Below are positions 45,243 to 54,216 of a stretch of 64,000 nt of DNA, piece after piece. The notes below the pieces were generated by a model. It did not search any database. It worked only from the letters and a program-made list of their open reading frames with translations, and was not told where the DNA came from. A program made the translations under genes and the position numbers. Within the stretch, counting starts at the first letter, position 1, and the number at the start of each line of letters is the position of its first letter. Origin of the DNA: CAWELS01 sp964468205 (lineage in GTDB: Bacteria; Acidobacteriota; Terriglobia; Bryobacterales; Bryobacteraceae); assembly GCA_964468205.1 (NCBI GenBank), contig CAYXVG010000006.1:62001-126000 (forward strand). Reading direction: 5' to 3'.

Positions 45243-45331
45243 AGAAAGTTGGTGACGGGAGGGGGATGGAATTCTCACCCGATGGGTCGGAAAAGTGAGA
45301 AATCCAATGAGGACAGTGACCTGTGGGGATT

Positions 45332-46636
45332 CTAGACAATCTCTAACTCAATGGGGGCGAAACGTCGTTTCCCCACTCTTGCGTTGAGGAATATTCGTCC
45401 GTTTGTGAATTCCGGCGGCACACTGAAGTTGATTTCATACTTGGGTATCCGCGGGTCCACGCAGAAAATGTCGAAATCCTCAACTGGCCTCCCGCCAAGG
45501 GAGGCACGGAACTCCTCCGGCCGCTCCACCTCTTCCAGTACTACCTTTATAGTACCAGTAACGATTTTCTTCCCGGAGAGCAGGTTGATGCCATCGGTCA
45601 CGCTTTCAATCCGGGGCACGGCGGGGCCGGGGGGGACGAGCCTCAGATACGCAGGAGCGGTCAACGGTTTCCCGCGCCAGAGCAGGTCCAGCGGGCGGAG
45701 GCCGGTCGGCAGGCCCTCCGGCAGGTAGGCGTTCACTTGCTGGAGGCCGTCATGTTCCGGCGGGCCGATATACGTGATCCAGGCCTTGGTTCCACCGACG
45801 AGGAGATCGAGATGAAGAATGTCCGCATCCAGGGGCAGGTCTTCGAGCCAGAGCGAGACGGAGGCAAAGCGGCCACGAGTGGGTGCAAGAGGTTCGCTCG
45901 AGAAAGCGTTTGTCACGCGCCGCACCCTGGCGGGCGTGGCCGCGCCGGCGTTCCGCAGCTTTTCGTGCCAACCGGCCGGCTGCTTTCGCAGAGTCAGCCA
46001 CATGTACTGGGTGGCGACTCCTTCGAGCGCGAGCATCTGGAAGTCGTTTGACAGGGCGAACTCGGCCAGATCTCCGGCACTGATCCGGACGCCGCACCAA
46101 GTGTCGTACTTAGCGGCCGATTCCGGCAGGCCGTTGATCTGAAAGCGGGCGATCCCGCCGGCCTTCAACACTCGTTTGGTCTCCTTCAAGTAGCCGAAAA
46201 CCACCGCCCGGTCGGGGATGTGTTGGAAAACCGCAAACGAGTAGACAAGATCGAACGACTCGTTGGCAAACGAAGCAAGATTCGAATCCGGGGAGTGGTG
46301 TACGTGCGCATGGGGAATGCCAGCCAGGTTCTGCCTTGCCAGGGAGACCATTTCCTCAGACACATCGACCCCGTGGATTTCCCCGAAGCTCCGGGATAGC
46401 GGCTTCATGAGCCTCCCGGGGCCGCAGCCAATTTCGAGCGCCCGCCGGGCCCGCGGACTTTGGTGGGCCGGCAGCCGCTTCAGTTCGGACTCAAAGCTCG
46501 TCACCATTTCGGAAGCCGACCCGAAGAATTCTTCGTCATCCTGCCCCCGCCGCCCGAAGGCGACGTAATACTTCGCGTCCTCGCGGGCCCTTTCGTTCCA
46601 GTCGTCACGCATCCGTTGATGGACGTCCTCGCTCAT
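45332..46636 (-). CDS. SAM-dependent methyltransferase with C-terminal beta-rich domain
   Basis: A 434-aa protein. The N-terminal half is a class I methyltransferase with motif I ALEIGCGPGRLMKPL (about 66-80), GVDVSEEMVSLARQN, and FDLVYSFAVFQHI. The C-terminal half (about 240-434) consists of two similar beta-rich segments (SVSLWLEDLPLDADILHLDL; INFSVPPEFTNGRIFLNARV), possibly carbohydrate- or lipid-binding. Its ATG overlaps the stop of the beta-helix lipoprotein gene by four bases. The neighbours (beta-helix lipoprotein, Wzt-like protein) suggest surface polysaccharide or glycan work; the substrate is not known. Confidence 0.85.
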   Translation of the reverse strand: MSEDVHQRMRDDWNERAREDAKYYVAFGRRGQDDEEFFGSASEMVTSFESELKRLPAHQSPRARRALEIGCGPGRLMKPLSRSFGEIHGVDVSEEMVSLARQNLAGIPHAHVHHSPDSNLASFANESFDLVYSFAVFQHIPDRAVVFGYLKETKRVLKAGGIARFQINGLPESAAKYDTWCGVRISAGDLAEFALSNDFQMLALEGVATQYMWLTLRKQPAGWHEKLRNAGAATPARVRRVTNAFSSEPLAPTRGRFASVSLWLEDLPLDADILHLDLLVGGTKAWITYIGPPEHDGLQQVNAYLPEGLPTGLRPLDLLWRGKPLTAPAYLRLVPPGPAVPRIESVTDGINLLSGKKIVTGTIKVVLEEVERPEEFRASLGGRPVEDFDIFCVDPRIPKYEINFSVPPEFTNGRIFLNARVGKRRFAPIELEIV

Positions 46637-47991
46637 TTGACCTCAATCTCGTCACGGCACGTGTTCGCGCCGATGCGGTTTTCCTCCGGAGAAACCTCCG
46701 GGGCGAAGCCAACGCAGCGCGACGCCATCCGGTGGCCGGTAACAGTGTTTCCCTCGATCAGATTATCGCGCGCGACCGCGGGGCGCTCGGCTCGCTGGCC
46801 CAGGTAGATGCCGCTCTGCAGCAAGTCGGGTTCCCCCGGGAAGTGCGAGCATCCGAATTGGGCGGCGCTTTCATTACACCCGGCCGTATTCAGGTTCAGA
46901 AGACGGTTTCGCACGATATGGTGGCCGCTGCCAATCACAAAAACGCCGCCGAACTTCATGCCCTCGATGTGGTTCCCTTCAATAAGGATGTCCTCGGACT
47001 GCATATCCGGGTTTGTATTGTTCATCACGATGCCGTAGTGGCCGAACGGATAGTCCGACGCCGGCTTCTCGTTGATACACGTATTGGAGACGACTTCGCC
47101 GTTGTGGAAACCGTCGAGATCGATGCATTTCCCATTGATCTCGGTGAAGGTGTTCCGGGCGTAGACAGAACGGTCGACATTGCCCGCCGTATCGATCGCC
47201 ACCGGAATGCCGCCGCCTTCGACGTCGACGGCCGCCACCGGGTAGCCGATCCTCGTGCCGGTGTTCGACTCCACTACAATCCCGGTCGCGTGGCCTGCTT
47301 GGATGGCGTCTCTGGCGATCTCCTGAAAGCGATTGCCGCGAATCACTCCATCGCGATTGCGCGGCGACGTGTAGAGCGAATGGGTCCAGATTCCGTTGCC
47401 GAGCAGCCGCTCGAAACGAGAGTTGGTAACAGCGAAACCGGCGGTTCCCTCTTCGAGCAGTATCCCGCCCGTGGTGTTGTTACGGCCGAGCTCGTTCCGG
47501 GAGCCGGAATCGACGGCTTCAACTTGGTTGATCCGAACGTTCGTGCAGGCGGCGGTAAGTACCGCGAAACCCGCGATTTCACGAAAGGTTACATCATGCA
47601 CCGAAAGCCCATTGACGGTGGCCGCCGCGATGCCGTTGTTGGAGGTGAAATCGATGAAGGGGACATCGGAGGGCGGCAGTCCGGCCGGCCGGCCCAACGC
47701 CGCACGGTTACCATCGAGAACGAGGTTCTGGATGGTGACATTCGCCGCGTCCCGGGCGACGATGAGGGCTGATCCCTGGAAATCCGCCGCGGCCCGAAGG
47801 ATCGTGGACGCGCCTTGCCCGCGGATTACCAATTCGGATGCGCCGCCCGGGATATGCCACGGTTCCGTTAGTTCGTAAACGCCCGAGGACAGCTCCACAG
47901 CTCCGCTGGCCGGGATGCCGGGCAACTCCGCCACCTGGGAGCATGACGCCGTATACAAGATGATCACGAGAAGAGCGAGCTTCACCGGCAT
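46633..47991 (-). CDS. Right-handed beta-helix lipoprotein
   Basis: A 452-aa protein. The signal peptide ends with a lipobox-like LYTASC, so it is probably a lipoprotein. The rest is a parallel beta-helix with short repeating turns (VTIQNLVLDGN; VRINQVEAVDSG; ILIEGNHIEGMKFGGV), as in pectate-lyase-like and surface carbohydrate proteins. No clear catalytic motif is identified. It is coupled to the methyltransferase gene by ATGA and divergent, by 21 bp, from the Wzt-like gene. Confidence 0.85.
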   Translation of the reverse strand: MPVKLALLVIILYTASCSQVAELPGIPASGAVELSSGVYELTEPWHIPGGASELVIRGQGASTILRAAADFQGSALIVARDAANVTIQNLVLDGNRAALGRPAGLPPSDVPFIDFTSNNGIAAATVNGLSVHDVTFREIAGFAVLTAACTNVRINQVEAVDSGSRNELGRNNTTGGILLEEGTAGFAVTNSRFERLLGNGIWTHSLYTSPRNRDGVIRGNRFQEIARDAIQAGHATGIVVESNTGTRIGYPVAAVDVEGGGIPVAIDTAGNVDRSVYARNTFTEINGKCIDLDGFHNGEVVSNTCINEKPASDYPFGHYGIVMNNTNPDMQSEDILIEGNHIEGMKFGGVFVIGSGHHIVRNRLLNLNTAGCNESAAQFGCSHFPGEPDLLQSGIYLGQRAERPAVARDNLIEGNTVTGHRMASRCVGFAPEVSPEENRIGANTCRDEIEVK

Positions 47992-48012
47992 GAAACCGTT
48001 ATTCTAACTAGC

Positions 48013-48954
48013 ATGGCGGTTGTCTTTCGCGAGGCCAGTTACCCTCCCCTGGAAGAATTGACGGCGACGGCGCCGAACGGAGCCGTTATTGGCGTGGTTG
48101 GAGAGGATGGCAGCGGCAAGACCGCTCTCCTGCGTCTGGCGGCAGGCGCTGGGAAGCCGCTAACCGGAGAAGTGAGCGTCACGGAGCCGGGACGCTTTCT
48201 GGGACCCGGAGACGCTCTTAATCTCGCCCCGGCGGGCACGCTGGCAATTGATCATACGCTCGCCCGATGCGACGCCTTGGTTCGCGCGCGCGCGCTCATC
48301 TCATTGGAGCGCTTGCGGCGTGAGGGGGGCACGGTTTTCCTGTCGTCACACGACCCGCAACTGCTGCGCGAGTTCTGCGATGAAATCTGGTGGTTGCAAG
48401 AAGGGCGCATCGCTTCGCAAGGAGATCCGGCAGAGGTGCTGGAGAACTACCAGCGTCACATCGCCGGAAAGCTCCGGGAATGGGGCAAGTCCATTACGCA
48501 GCCTCTTTCACCTTCGTTGCGGCGGGGGGACGGGCGCGCCGAACTGCAGTCTGTGGAAACGCTAAACTCCGCCGGCGAGCCGGCAATGGTATGGACGAGC
48601 GGCGCAGAAGTCGCTGTCCGGGTGACCGTCCGGTTTCTGCGAGAGGTGAACTCGCCGGTGGTGGGGATTATGATACGTACCCGGATCGGCTTTGAGGTCT
48701 TCGGCACGAACACCGAACTCGAAGAGACGGAAATCGGAAAATGCCGCCCTGGCGACAGCGTACGGGTGACGTTTCGGTTTCGATGCAACCTGTGTCCGCA
48801 GAGCTACACCGTCACGGCCGCTTCTCACGATCCCGACGGGGTCTGGCACGACTGGATGGAGGACGCGATCGCCTTCACGGTAGCCGACAATCGGCACACG
48901 GCTGGTGTTGCTAACCTGAGGGCCACTGTGACAGTGGAGCGGGTAGGCGCGTGA
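48013..48954 (+). CDS. Degenerate ABC ATP-binding protein with Wzt-type C-terminus
   Basis: A 313-aa protein. Walker A is intact (GVVGEDGSGKTALLRLA). The expected LSGGQ signature and Q-loop are absent: the stretch from Walker A to the H-loop (FLSSHD) is about 70 residues instead of about 150. The Walker B-like LAIDHT has His where the catalytic Glu is usual. The C-terminal half (about 180-305) is a beta-sandwich like the Wzt glycan-binding domain (RTRIGFEVFGTNTEL). It may have lost transport ATPase action and kept glycan binding. The promoter is short: TATTCT at 47999-48004 lies only 8 nt before ATG and no ribosome site is visible, so a near-leaderless mRNA is possible. Confidence 0.78.
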   Translation: MAVVFREASYPPLEELTATAPNGAVIGVVGEDGSGKTALLRLAAGAGKPLTGEVSVTEPGRFLGPGDALNLAPAGTLAIDHTLARCDALVRARALISLERLRREGGTVFLSSHDPQLLREFCDEIWWLQEGRIASQGDPAEVLENYQRHIAGKLREWGKSITQPLSPSLRRGDGRAELQSVETLNSAGEPAMVWTSGAEVAVRVTVRFLREVNSPVVGIMIRTRIGFEVFGTNTELEETEIGKCRPGDSVRVTFRFRCNLCPQSYTVTAASHDPDGVWHDWMEDAIAFTVADNRHTAGVANLRATVTVERVGA

Positions 48955-48965
48955 GGCGCCGAAAA

Positions 48966-50321
48966 TTATCTACCGCTGAGCACGAAGGTTGGGGCGAGCC
49001 CGGCGAGAGTGGAGAAAGCTCCACCGTTTGCCTCGGTGAGCCAGCTTGAGCAGCCTTGCACCTTGCCAAGGTACACGTGTGGCTGGACATCCACCTTCAT
49101 GTTCTTCATCTCCAGGGAACCGAACTGCAACAGGGGAAAGGGCAGGCTCTTGGGTTCGACTCGCTCCTGGACGACATAAGAGCTGCGGAGGGCCGTGCGA
49201 ATGGCTTTCTCCCAACCAGAGCTGTCCGTCTCCCAGCCTGCGAAGGCATGCTGGTCGGTGGCCACGTCGTTTGGCTTGAGTACCAGCGTCTCCCGGTGCC
49301 TATAGATGAACTCGGGAAGATCCACCACCTTGTCGCCGTAAGTTGTCTTCGCCGCTGTCACGACGCGGGTCCAGGGAATGTGCTGGCGAATTGCCTTGCG
49401 CTCAGCCGCCGGAAACTTTGCGGTCACTTTGGAATCGGTGAGCAGGTCAAAGATGGCTTTCTTGTGCGCGAGTTCGGCCCGGAAACTGTTGACTACGCAG
49501 ACCGCGCCTTCCTTATAGGCCCTCACCAACGGGTGCGTCAAATCGAACCGGAGCAAGAACTCCTGCACGGTGAGCTTGCGGTAGATAAGATCTATTACGA
49601 AGTCGCCCTTGCGGAGTTGGCCGTTACGATATTCGAGCTGATCCGGCGTCACAACCTCGGTCGGATACCCTTCCCGGCGGAAGGCTTCGGCCAAGAGCAC
49701 ATACTCGCCGCTGTGGATGTTCTGGAACTGTTGCCGGAACTCCAAGATGGCGATCCGCGGGAAGCGCCGATCCCCGAAGAGTTTATAGGCTTGCATCAAA
49801 GCCGCCAGCAAGTGCTTCACTCCACCGGTCTTGGTGAGCTTGTAACGCTTGCGGAACTCCTTCACGACAGGACTGTTATAGAACAACTCGGTCAGGGCCT
49901 CGCTCGAGGCCGCTCCGGCGGGAGCTCCCACGTTGAATTGCATGAAATGCAGGGAGCCGTTATTGATCTGGGTGTCCAGGCGTGAGGTTACCGCAGTGAA
50001 GGGATAGCCTGGATCCAAGGCGGCCAGCATCTTCTCGGCCGGGAGCAACTCCATGCGGTCCAGCAGTGAAGGGGTTGACAGCGCAAGCTGCTTGACCCGG
50101 TCAATGGCCGAGAGGAGTGCCTCACTGGCCTTCACCAGGCTGGCATACTGGCGTTTCGTAATGAAATGTGGGCGAAGAACCGGCAGGATGGCGCGGTTAC
50201 CGCCTGAGAGATTGCGGTCTCGCATCTCTTCTTCAAGGGCGTAAGCCCATCCCAGATCACGGAATTTCTCGTTTTCGAGAAGTCTGTGATACCGGGCGAT
50301 CGCCTCGTCCAACTGAGTCAT
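48966..50321 (-). CDS. Circularly permuted ATP-grasp-like protein
   Basis: A 451-aa protein. The C-terminal part has VLKPNDVATDQHAFAGWETD followed by SSYVVQERVEP, matching the ATP-grasp pattern of Lys in a glycine-rich strand and a terminal ERV strand, in the order seen in circularly permuted ATP-grasp enzymes. These ligate a carboxylate to an amine or thiol using ATP. The N-terminal half is mostly helical; the middle has VIDLIYRKLTVQEFL. The partner substrate is unknown. No biosynthetic neighbours were recognised. The stop lies 11 bp from that of the convergent Wzt-like gene. The 236-bp region upstream (50322-50557) is A+T-rich near the start and holds no gene I can see. Confidence 0.7.
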   Translation of the reverse strand: MTQLDEAIARYHRLLENEKFRDLGWAYALEEEMRDRNLSGGNRAILPVLRPHFITKRQYASLVKASEALLSAIDRVKQLALSTPSLLDRMELLPAEKMLAALDPGYPFTAVTSRLDTQINNGSLHFMQFNVGAPAGAASSEALTELFYNSPVVKEFRKRYKLTKTGGVKHLLAALMQAYKLFGDRRFPRIAILEFRQQFQNIHSGEYVLLAEAFRREGYPTEVVTPDQLEYRNGQLRKGDFVIDLIYRKLTVQEFLLRFDLTHPLVRAYKEGAVCVVNSFRAELAHKKAIFDLLTDSKVTAKFPAAERKAIRQHIPWTRVVTAAKTTYGDKVVDLPEFIYRHRETLVLKPNDVATDQHAFAGWETDSSGWEKAIRTALRSSYVVQERVEPKSLPFPLLQFGSLEMKNMKVDVQPHVYLGKVQGCSSWLTEANGGAFSTLAGLAPTFVLSGR

Positions 50322-50557
50322 TCTTTAGTTAAATCTTTCTGTAACTTAAACTTAGTATCGCACAGCCGATTGCGCAAGTGAAGTGTGGAAGAAGCCGACA
50401 GTCGACCTAACTCCCAATCTATCATTTACTTAGGGCGATGACAATATTTCGACTCGGATTGTCCTTTGGAGTACCGGAACCACTCGATTGAGCTGACAGA
50501 GTCCGCTGGGCGGTGGCCGAACCGGGGGCAACAGAAGCGACGCCGCGCGCCGTCGAT

Positions 50558-51154
50558 CTAGCGGCGGATCACCTGCGTCTTGGCAAGGAAATCGTGAAGC
50601 GCCTGGCGCTTTTCGGTGACGAAGATGGAAAGATAGCCAAGGTAGAAAATATCCGAGGCCAGCTTGCCCCAATAGCGTTTGTTGGCTTGCTTGAAGCTGA
50701 TCTGGCCGCCCTCGAGGTCCGTAACGGCAATGTTTAGTATGATTTTGCCCGGCGTGCCCCGCCACGAACCAGACTCCGACAGAGTGTAGTAGAGCCAGGC
50801 AACAGCTTTGCTGAGCAGGCCGAACACCACGAAGACACCCATCACGAACATGCCATGACCAAAGTCCACCGGCAGTCCGGCCGCGGAAGGCAAGCCGAAG
50901 AGCAGGGTGAAGGGAACGGTGAAGAGCCCCATGCCAACCAGGCAGATGGCGGCGTCGACGCAATGGGCGAGAAACCTGCGTGCAAAGCCTGCGTACTCGG
51001 TACGCGATTCGATCTCTGGGTCCAGTGCGCGCCCGCAATTCCAGCAGAACAGCAAATCCTCGGCGCATCCAGCGTCGCAGGAGGGGCAGCATGGCTTCGA
51101 ATCCGCATTTACGGTCCGGTACCGCTGCCTGCTTGGTGTCTGGTCGATGAGCAC
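50558..51154 (-). CDS. Zinc-ribbon RDD membrane protein
   Basis: A 198-aa protein. GTG 51154 was chosen because AAGGAG lies four bases upstream; a TTG at 51181 is possible. The N-terminus has CCPSCDAGC and FCWNCGRAL, a zinc ribbon. The RDD domain follows with FARRFLAHCVDAAICLVGMG, hydrophobic helices, GTPGKIILNIAVTDLEGG and RQALHDFLAKT. It resembles each half of the tandem RDD protein at 20413-21588. Function unknown; probably a small membrane transporter-like or sensor protein. Confidence 0.85.
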   Translation of the reverse strand: MLIDQTPSRQRYRTVNADSKPCCPSCDAGCAEDLLFCWNCGRALDPEIESRTEYAGFARRFLAHCVDAAICLVGMGLFTVPFTLLFGLPSAAGLPVDFGHGMFVMGVFVVFGLLSKAVAWLYYTLSESGSWRGTPGKIILNIAVTDLEGGQISFKQANKRYWGKLASDIFYLGYLSIFVTEKRQALHDFLAKTQVIRR

Positions 51155-51250
51155 ACGTCTCCTTTGGGTTGTAGTCGGCAATTCGCTACCGAAGCTGTAG
51201 GACGCTCACCGGATACGGAGACGGCGGGGATTCCGTGCCGGAGTGTAGTG

Positions 51251-52633
51251 CTATTCAACAATCACTGCGAGGCGGAAGGTTCCGGGACCGGCGCCGGCGC
51301 TTTCACCGCTCAGAGTGACCACGTAGGTTCCCGGGCGCCGGTAGCGATGAAAGAGTCGATTCTTATGCTGCGACGACGTACCATCTCCAAAATCGATGGT
51401 TACATTCTTCATGCGGCTGGCATGAGAAAGAAACTCAACATCAATTTCCGGCTTGATCCCTCGCACGGGGAAGTAATTCACCCAACCGTTGGGAGGAGCA
51501 TCCGCTGCGGAGCGATCGTGTACAAACACCTCCACGAAATCCACTGCGGTATAACCCTTGCTGTCGACTACAGTGAGCTGTTCCGCATAGACTCCCGGGC
51601 GCGCGTACTGGCGGCGCACCTTCGCACCGCTGGCGCGCGAACCATCAGTGAAGGTCCATTCATGGCTGACGATCCGGCGTCCGATCGCCGGGATTGACAG
51701 GGAAGCATCGAGCTCGATCTCCTCACCGGCCCACAGGTGGCGCCACCCGCCGGCCACCGGAAGACTCTCGCGGGGCCAGGCGCTCTGGTAGGCGGCCACA
51801 ATCAGGGGGTAACTGTTGCGCCGCCGACCCTCGGCGTCTTCGATTCCGAGGTGCAGGTGTGGATCCACTTGCTGCGGCTTGCCATTCCACGTTTCCCCGG
51901 TGAGGCCGATCTTCTCGCCCTTGGCCACCGGGCCGCCGGGCTCAAGATTCACCCGGATGTTCGGCGAATTCATGTGTGCGTAGCGGTAAGTGAGCCCGGT
52001 AGCGTCAGAGATGACGAATCCGTTCGATCTTCCGTCACCGTGCGGCGCCGGATTCGTCTTCACGATGGCGTCAGTAATCGCGAGCGCCGCTCCCCGGTCC
52101 GGAATCATGCCCATGTCCTCGCCGCGATGATAGTAGAGCGCTCCCTGGTGCACACAGATTCCAAGCCAGGTGTGCTGGTAATTCATGGCCCGCCAGCGAT
52201 AGTCCGCGATCGGGTAGGTGAACCGTTCGGGGCCGTACCACGCCTCATCGGCGTCCATCACTTCCAACCGGACGTCCCCGTCGATCTCGTCGGGCACCGT
52301 GCCATCCAGCCAGCCGCTCGTTGCCGAGGGAAGCACGTTCACTCCGTTGACCTCTTGCGGGAGCTGGAACGGCCCACCATGGACGGACGCCCGGCGGCCG
52401 TCCACCTCGATCTCGACATTCGCGCCGGTCACGTAGGGGACAAAGGCGCGTTTGGACTTGTCCCAGAAGTGCGACCTCTCTTCGGTGAAACCGACGAGTT
52501 TCACCACGCGGCTGCGGCCGCCGGCCAGCGCGACGGTGCACGTCTCTCCAGGCGCAAGATCGCAGACCATTGGGTTGGGGGCGGCAAGCGCAATGCCCAA
52601 ACTCACGGAAGCCGCAGCTACGAGCCGGATCAT
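51251..52633 (-). CDS. Secreted M23 peptidase with PKD-like repeats
   Basis: A 460-aa protein. After a signal peptide (1-18) comes a beta-rich N-terminal domain (to about 165). The M23 zinc peptidase domain follows (about 165-285), with YYHRGEDMG (His and Asp ligands) and DPHLHLGIE (His-x-His). Two PKD-like units come after (about 290-375: HEWTFTDGSRASGAKVRRQY; then 395-460: IDFGDGTSSQHKNRLFHRYR). It probably cleaves peptide cross-links of peptidoglycan in the periplasm or outside. It lies 29 bp downstream of the PhoD-type phosphatase gene on the same strand. Confidence 0.88.
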   Translation of the reverse strand: MIRLVAAASVSLGIALAAPNPMVCDLAPGETCTVALAGGRSRVVKLVGFTEERSHFWDKSKRAFVPYVTGANVEIEVDGRRASVHGGPFQLPQEVNGVNVLPSATSGWLDGTVPDEIDGDVRLEVMDADEAWYGPERFTYPIADYRWRAMNYQHTWLGICVHQGALYYHRGEDMGMIPDRGAALAITDAIVKTNPAPHGDGRSNGFVISDATGLTYRYAHMNSPNIRVNLEPGGPVAKGEKIGLTGETWNGKPQQVDPHLHLGIEDAEGRRRNSYPLIVAAYQSAWPRESLPVAGGWRHLWAGEEIELDASLSIPAIGRRIVSHEWTFTDGSRASGAKVRRQYARPGVYAEQLTVVDSKGYTAVDFVEVFVHDRSAADAPPNGWVNYFPVRGIKPEIDVEFLSHASRMKNVTIDFGDGTSSQHKNRLFHRYRRPGTYVVTLSGESAGAGPGTFRLAVIVE

Positions 52634-52662
52634 GATTTCAGGCTAACCGATTCGCGGCCGGT

Positions 52663-54168
52663 TCACGGGCCGATCGTCTTCGCGCAGAGTACGCTGGAGT
52701 CGCCCTTGCTGCGCAAGACCGCACCGTTTTCGTCCTTGAGGCTGATGGTAACGGCGCCGGCCGCGGCGTCGACCTCCACCAGACCATAAGCGAACGCGTC
52801 CAGGTCCCAGCATTCTGCTCCAAGCGAGCCGACGAACTGGTTCAGGACGAGACCGGAGATGCCGGTCAGCCGTTCCACTGTTCTTTCGAGGGTATTGGTA
52901 GCGATCGGTCCGGTAATAAACTCGGCCGCGATCGGATCGGGTTCGTCGAAGACACCGATCGCGACGTTGGTGATGACGTTCGCGTGCGCGTCGGCGGTGA
53001 GGAAGATCACGTTTTCAATCTCGTTGTCACGAATGAATTCGAGGATCTCCCGCCGTTCGGCGGCATACCCTTCCCAGCGGTCATACGGCAGCACGAAATA
53101 CTCTTGGATGGCGACTTCGTTTACCACGAACTTGAACTTCGCCGTGGAGTAAAGCAAATACGTTTTCAGCAGCCATTTCTGGGTTCGGCCAAGGAAAGTG
53201 CGGCCGGGATCTTCCAGGGCTTCGAGGCAGCCATCGGGAGGCGCCGGCGGAAGGCCGGCGATTGCCCGGAGGGAGGCCGGAAGCCGTGGCGCCTGGTCCA
53301 CTTCACCGTTGTCGTGCGTGCAGGCAGCGGTGGCGTCCGCGCTGCGGCAGGAACGCTCGTCCAGCACGATGAGATCGATATCGGCCCCCCATCGAAAGAA
53401 GCGGAACATCGGTTGGCCGATGCAGGTTTCGCCGGCCGGCATTACAGGCGGCGAAACGGGCAACTGTTCGAGAAAGGCTCGCCGCCCGTTGGCGAATCGC
53501 ACCGGATCCACCGTGGCCGGATTCCAATCGTTAGCGACTTCGTGGTCGTCCCACACGGATAACACTCCGGTGGTACGGAATAGCTCGCGGAGCGCGGCGT
53601 CCTCGCGGTTTTCGCTGTAAGTGGCGCGGTATTCCTCTAACGTAATTGCGGGACCTCTCTCGCCCCGGAATGCGGAATCCGTGTAGACGATGTCGCCCAG
53701 GTAGATGAAGAATTCCGGATTGTCAGCCCGGACGGCGTCGAGAACCTTGAGGGGACCATGCCCCGGCACGCCGTCAAGTTGGGTGGCGTCCGAATCCCCG
53801 GAGAAAGCAAAGCGCGCTCCGCGGGAAACCCAGGGAAGCGGCGCGGTGCGGAACGTTCCGGTTTCACTCGCGACCCCGCCGGAAAGAAAGCGGTAAAAGT
53901 ACTGGTGGTCAGCGAGCAGGCCGTAGATCCGTGGTTTGACCACGAAACCGTTCCCGGCGACGGCATCGAAGCGGTGCATCTGGGAAACCGGCTCGAAATC
54001 CGGGTTGTCCGCAAGCTCGAGGTCAACCACTGCGGGGCCGTTCGTTCTGGTCCAAAGCACGGCGGTCGCGTGAGTCGCCTCCCCGCTGGCGACACCGTCA
54101 GGGAATTGCAGCGGCGTCTGCGCGGCAAGTGGGACAAGAATACAGAGGGCAATCAACACACTGCGCAT
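52663..54168 (-). CDS. PhoD-type alkaline phosphatase / phosphodiesterase
   Basis: A 501-aa exported enzyme. The signal peptide (1-16, ending PLAAQT) is followed by an N-terminal beta domain (PLQFPDGVASGEATHATAVL, as in PhoD). The metallophosphoesterase core has FAFSGDSDATQ, FFIYLGDIVYTDS and LSVWDDHEVANDW, then FLTADAHANVITNV. These carry the metal ligands of the PhoD family (calcium/iron). ATG 54168 was taken because signal-peptide sequence starts there. It releases phosphate from diesters or phospholipid/teichoic-type substrates. It follows tssK on the same strand, separated by a hairpin. Confidence 0.92.
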   Translation of the reverse strand: MRSVLIALCILVPLAAQTPLQFPDGVASGEATHATAVLWTRTNGPAVVDLELADNPDFEPVSQMHRFDAVAGNGFVVKPRIYGLLADHQYFYRFLSGGVASETGTFRTAPLPWVSRGARFAFSGDSDATQLDGVPGHGPLKVLDAVRADNPEFFIYLGDIVYTDSAFRGERGPAITLEEYRATYSENREDAALRELFRTTGVLSVWDDHEVANDWNPATVDPVRFANGRRAFLEQLPVSPPVMPAGETCIGQPMFRFFRWGADIDLIVLDERSCRSADATAACTHDNGEVDQAPRLPASLRAIAGLPPAPPDGCLEALEDPGRTFLGRTQKWLLKTYLLYSTAKFKFVVNEVAIQEYFVLPYDRWEGYAAERREILEFIRDNEIENVIFLTADAHANVITNVAIGVFDEPDPIAAEFITGPIATNTLERTVERLTGISGLVLNQFVGSLGAECWDLDAFAYGLVEVDAAAGAVTISLKDENGAVLRSKGDSSVLCAKTIGP

Positions 54169-54196
54169 CAGTTCGCCACTAGTATATACAGGTGGC

Positions 54197-54213
54197 GCGG
54201 GCGCCCCGCCCGC
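54197..54213 (-). terminator. Short G+C hairpin after tssK
   Basis: GCGGGC, loop of 5, GCCCGC, starting 4 bases beyond the tssK stop and before the PhoD start. Probably a terminator between the two genes. No T-run is visible. Confidence 0.45.
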
Positions 54214-54216
54214 CAA

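Noticed and set aside
45112..45331. Cobalamin riboswitch before nrdJ
   Set aside because: The upstream region is short and shows no B12-box sequence. NrdR-type sites explain it better.
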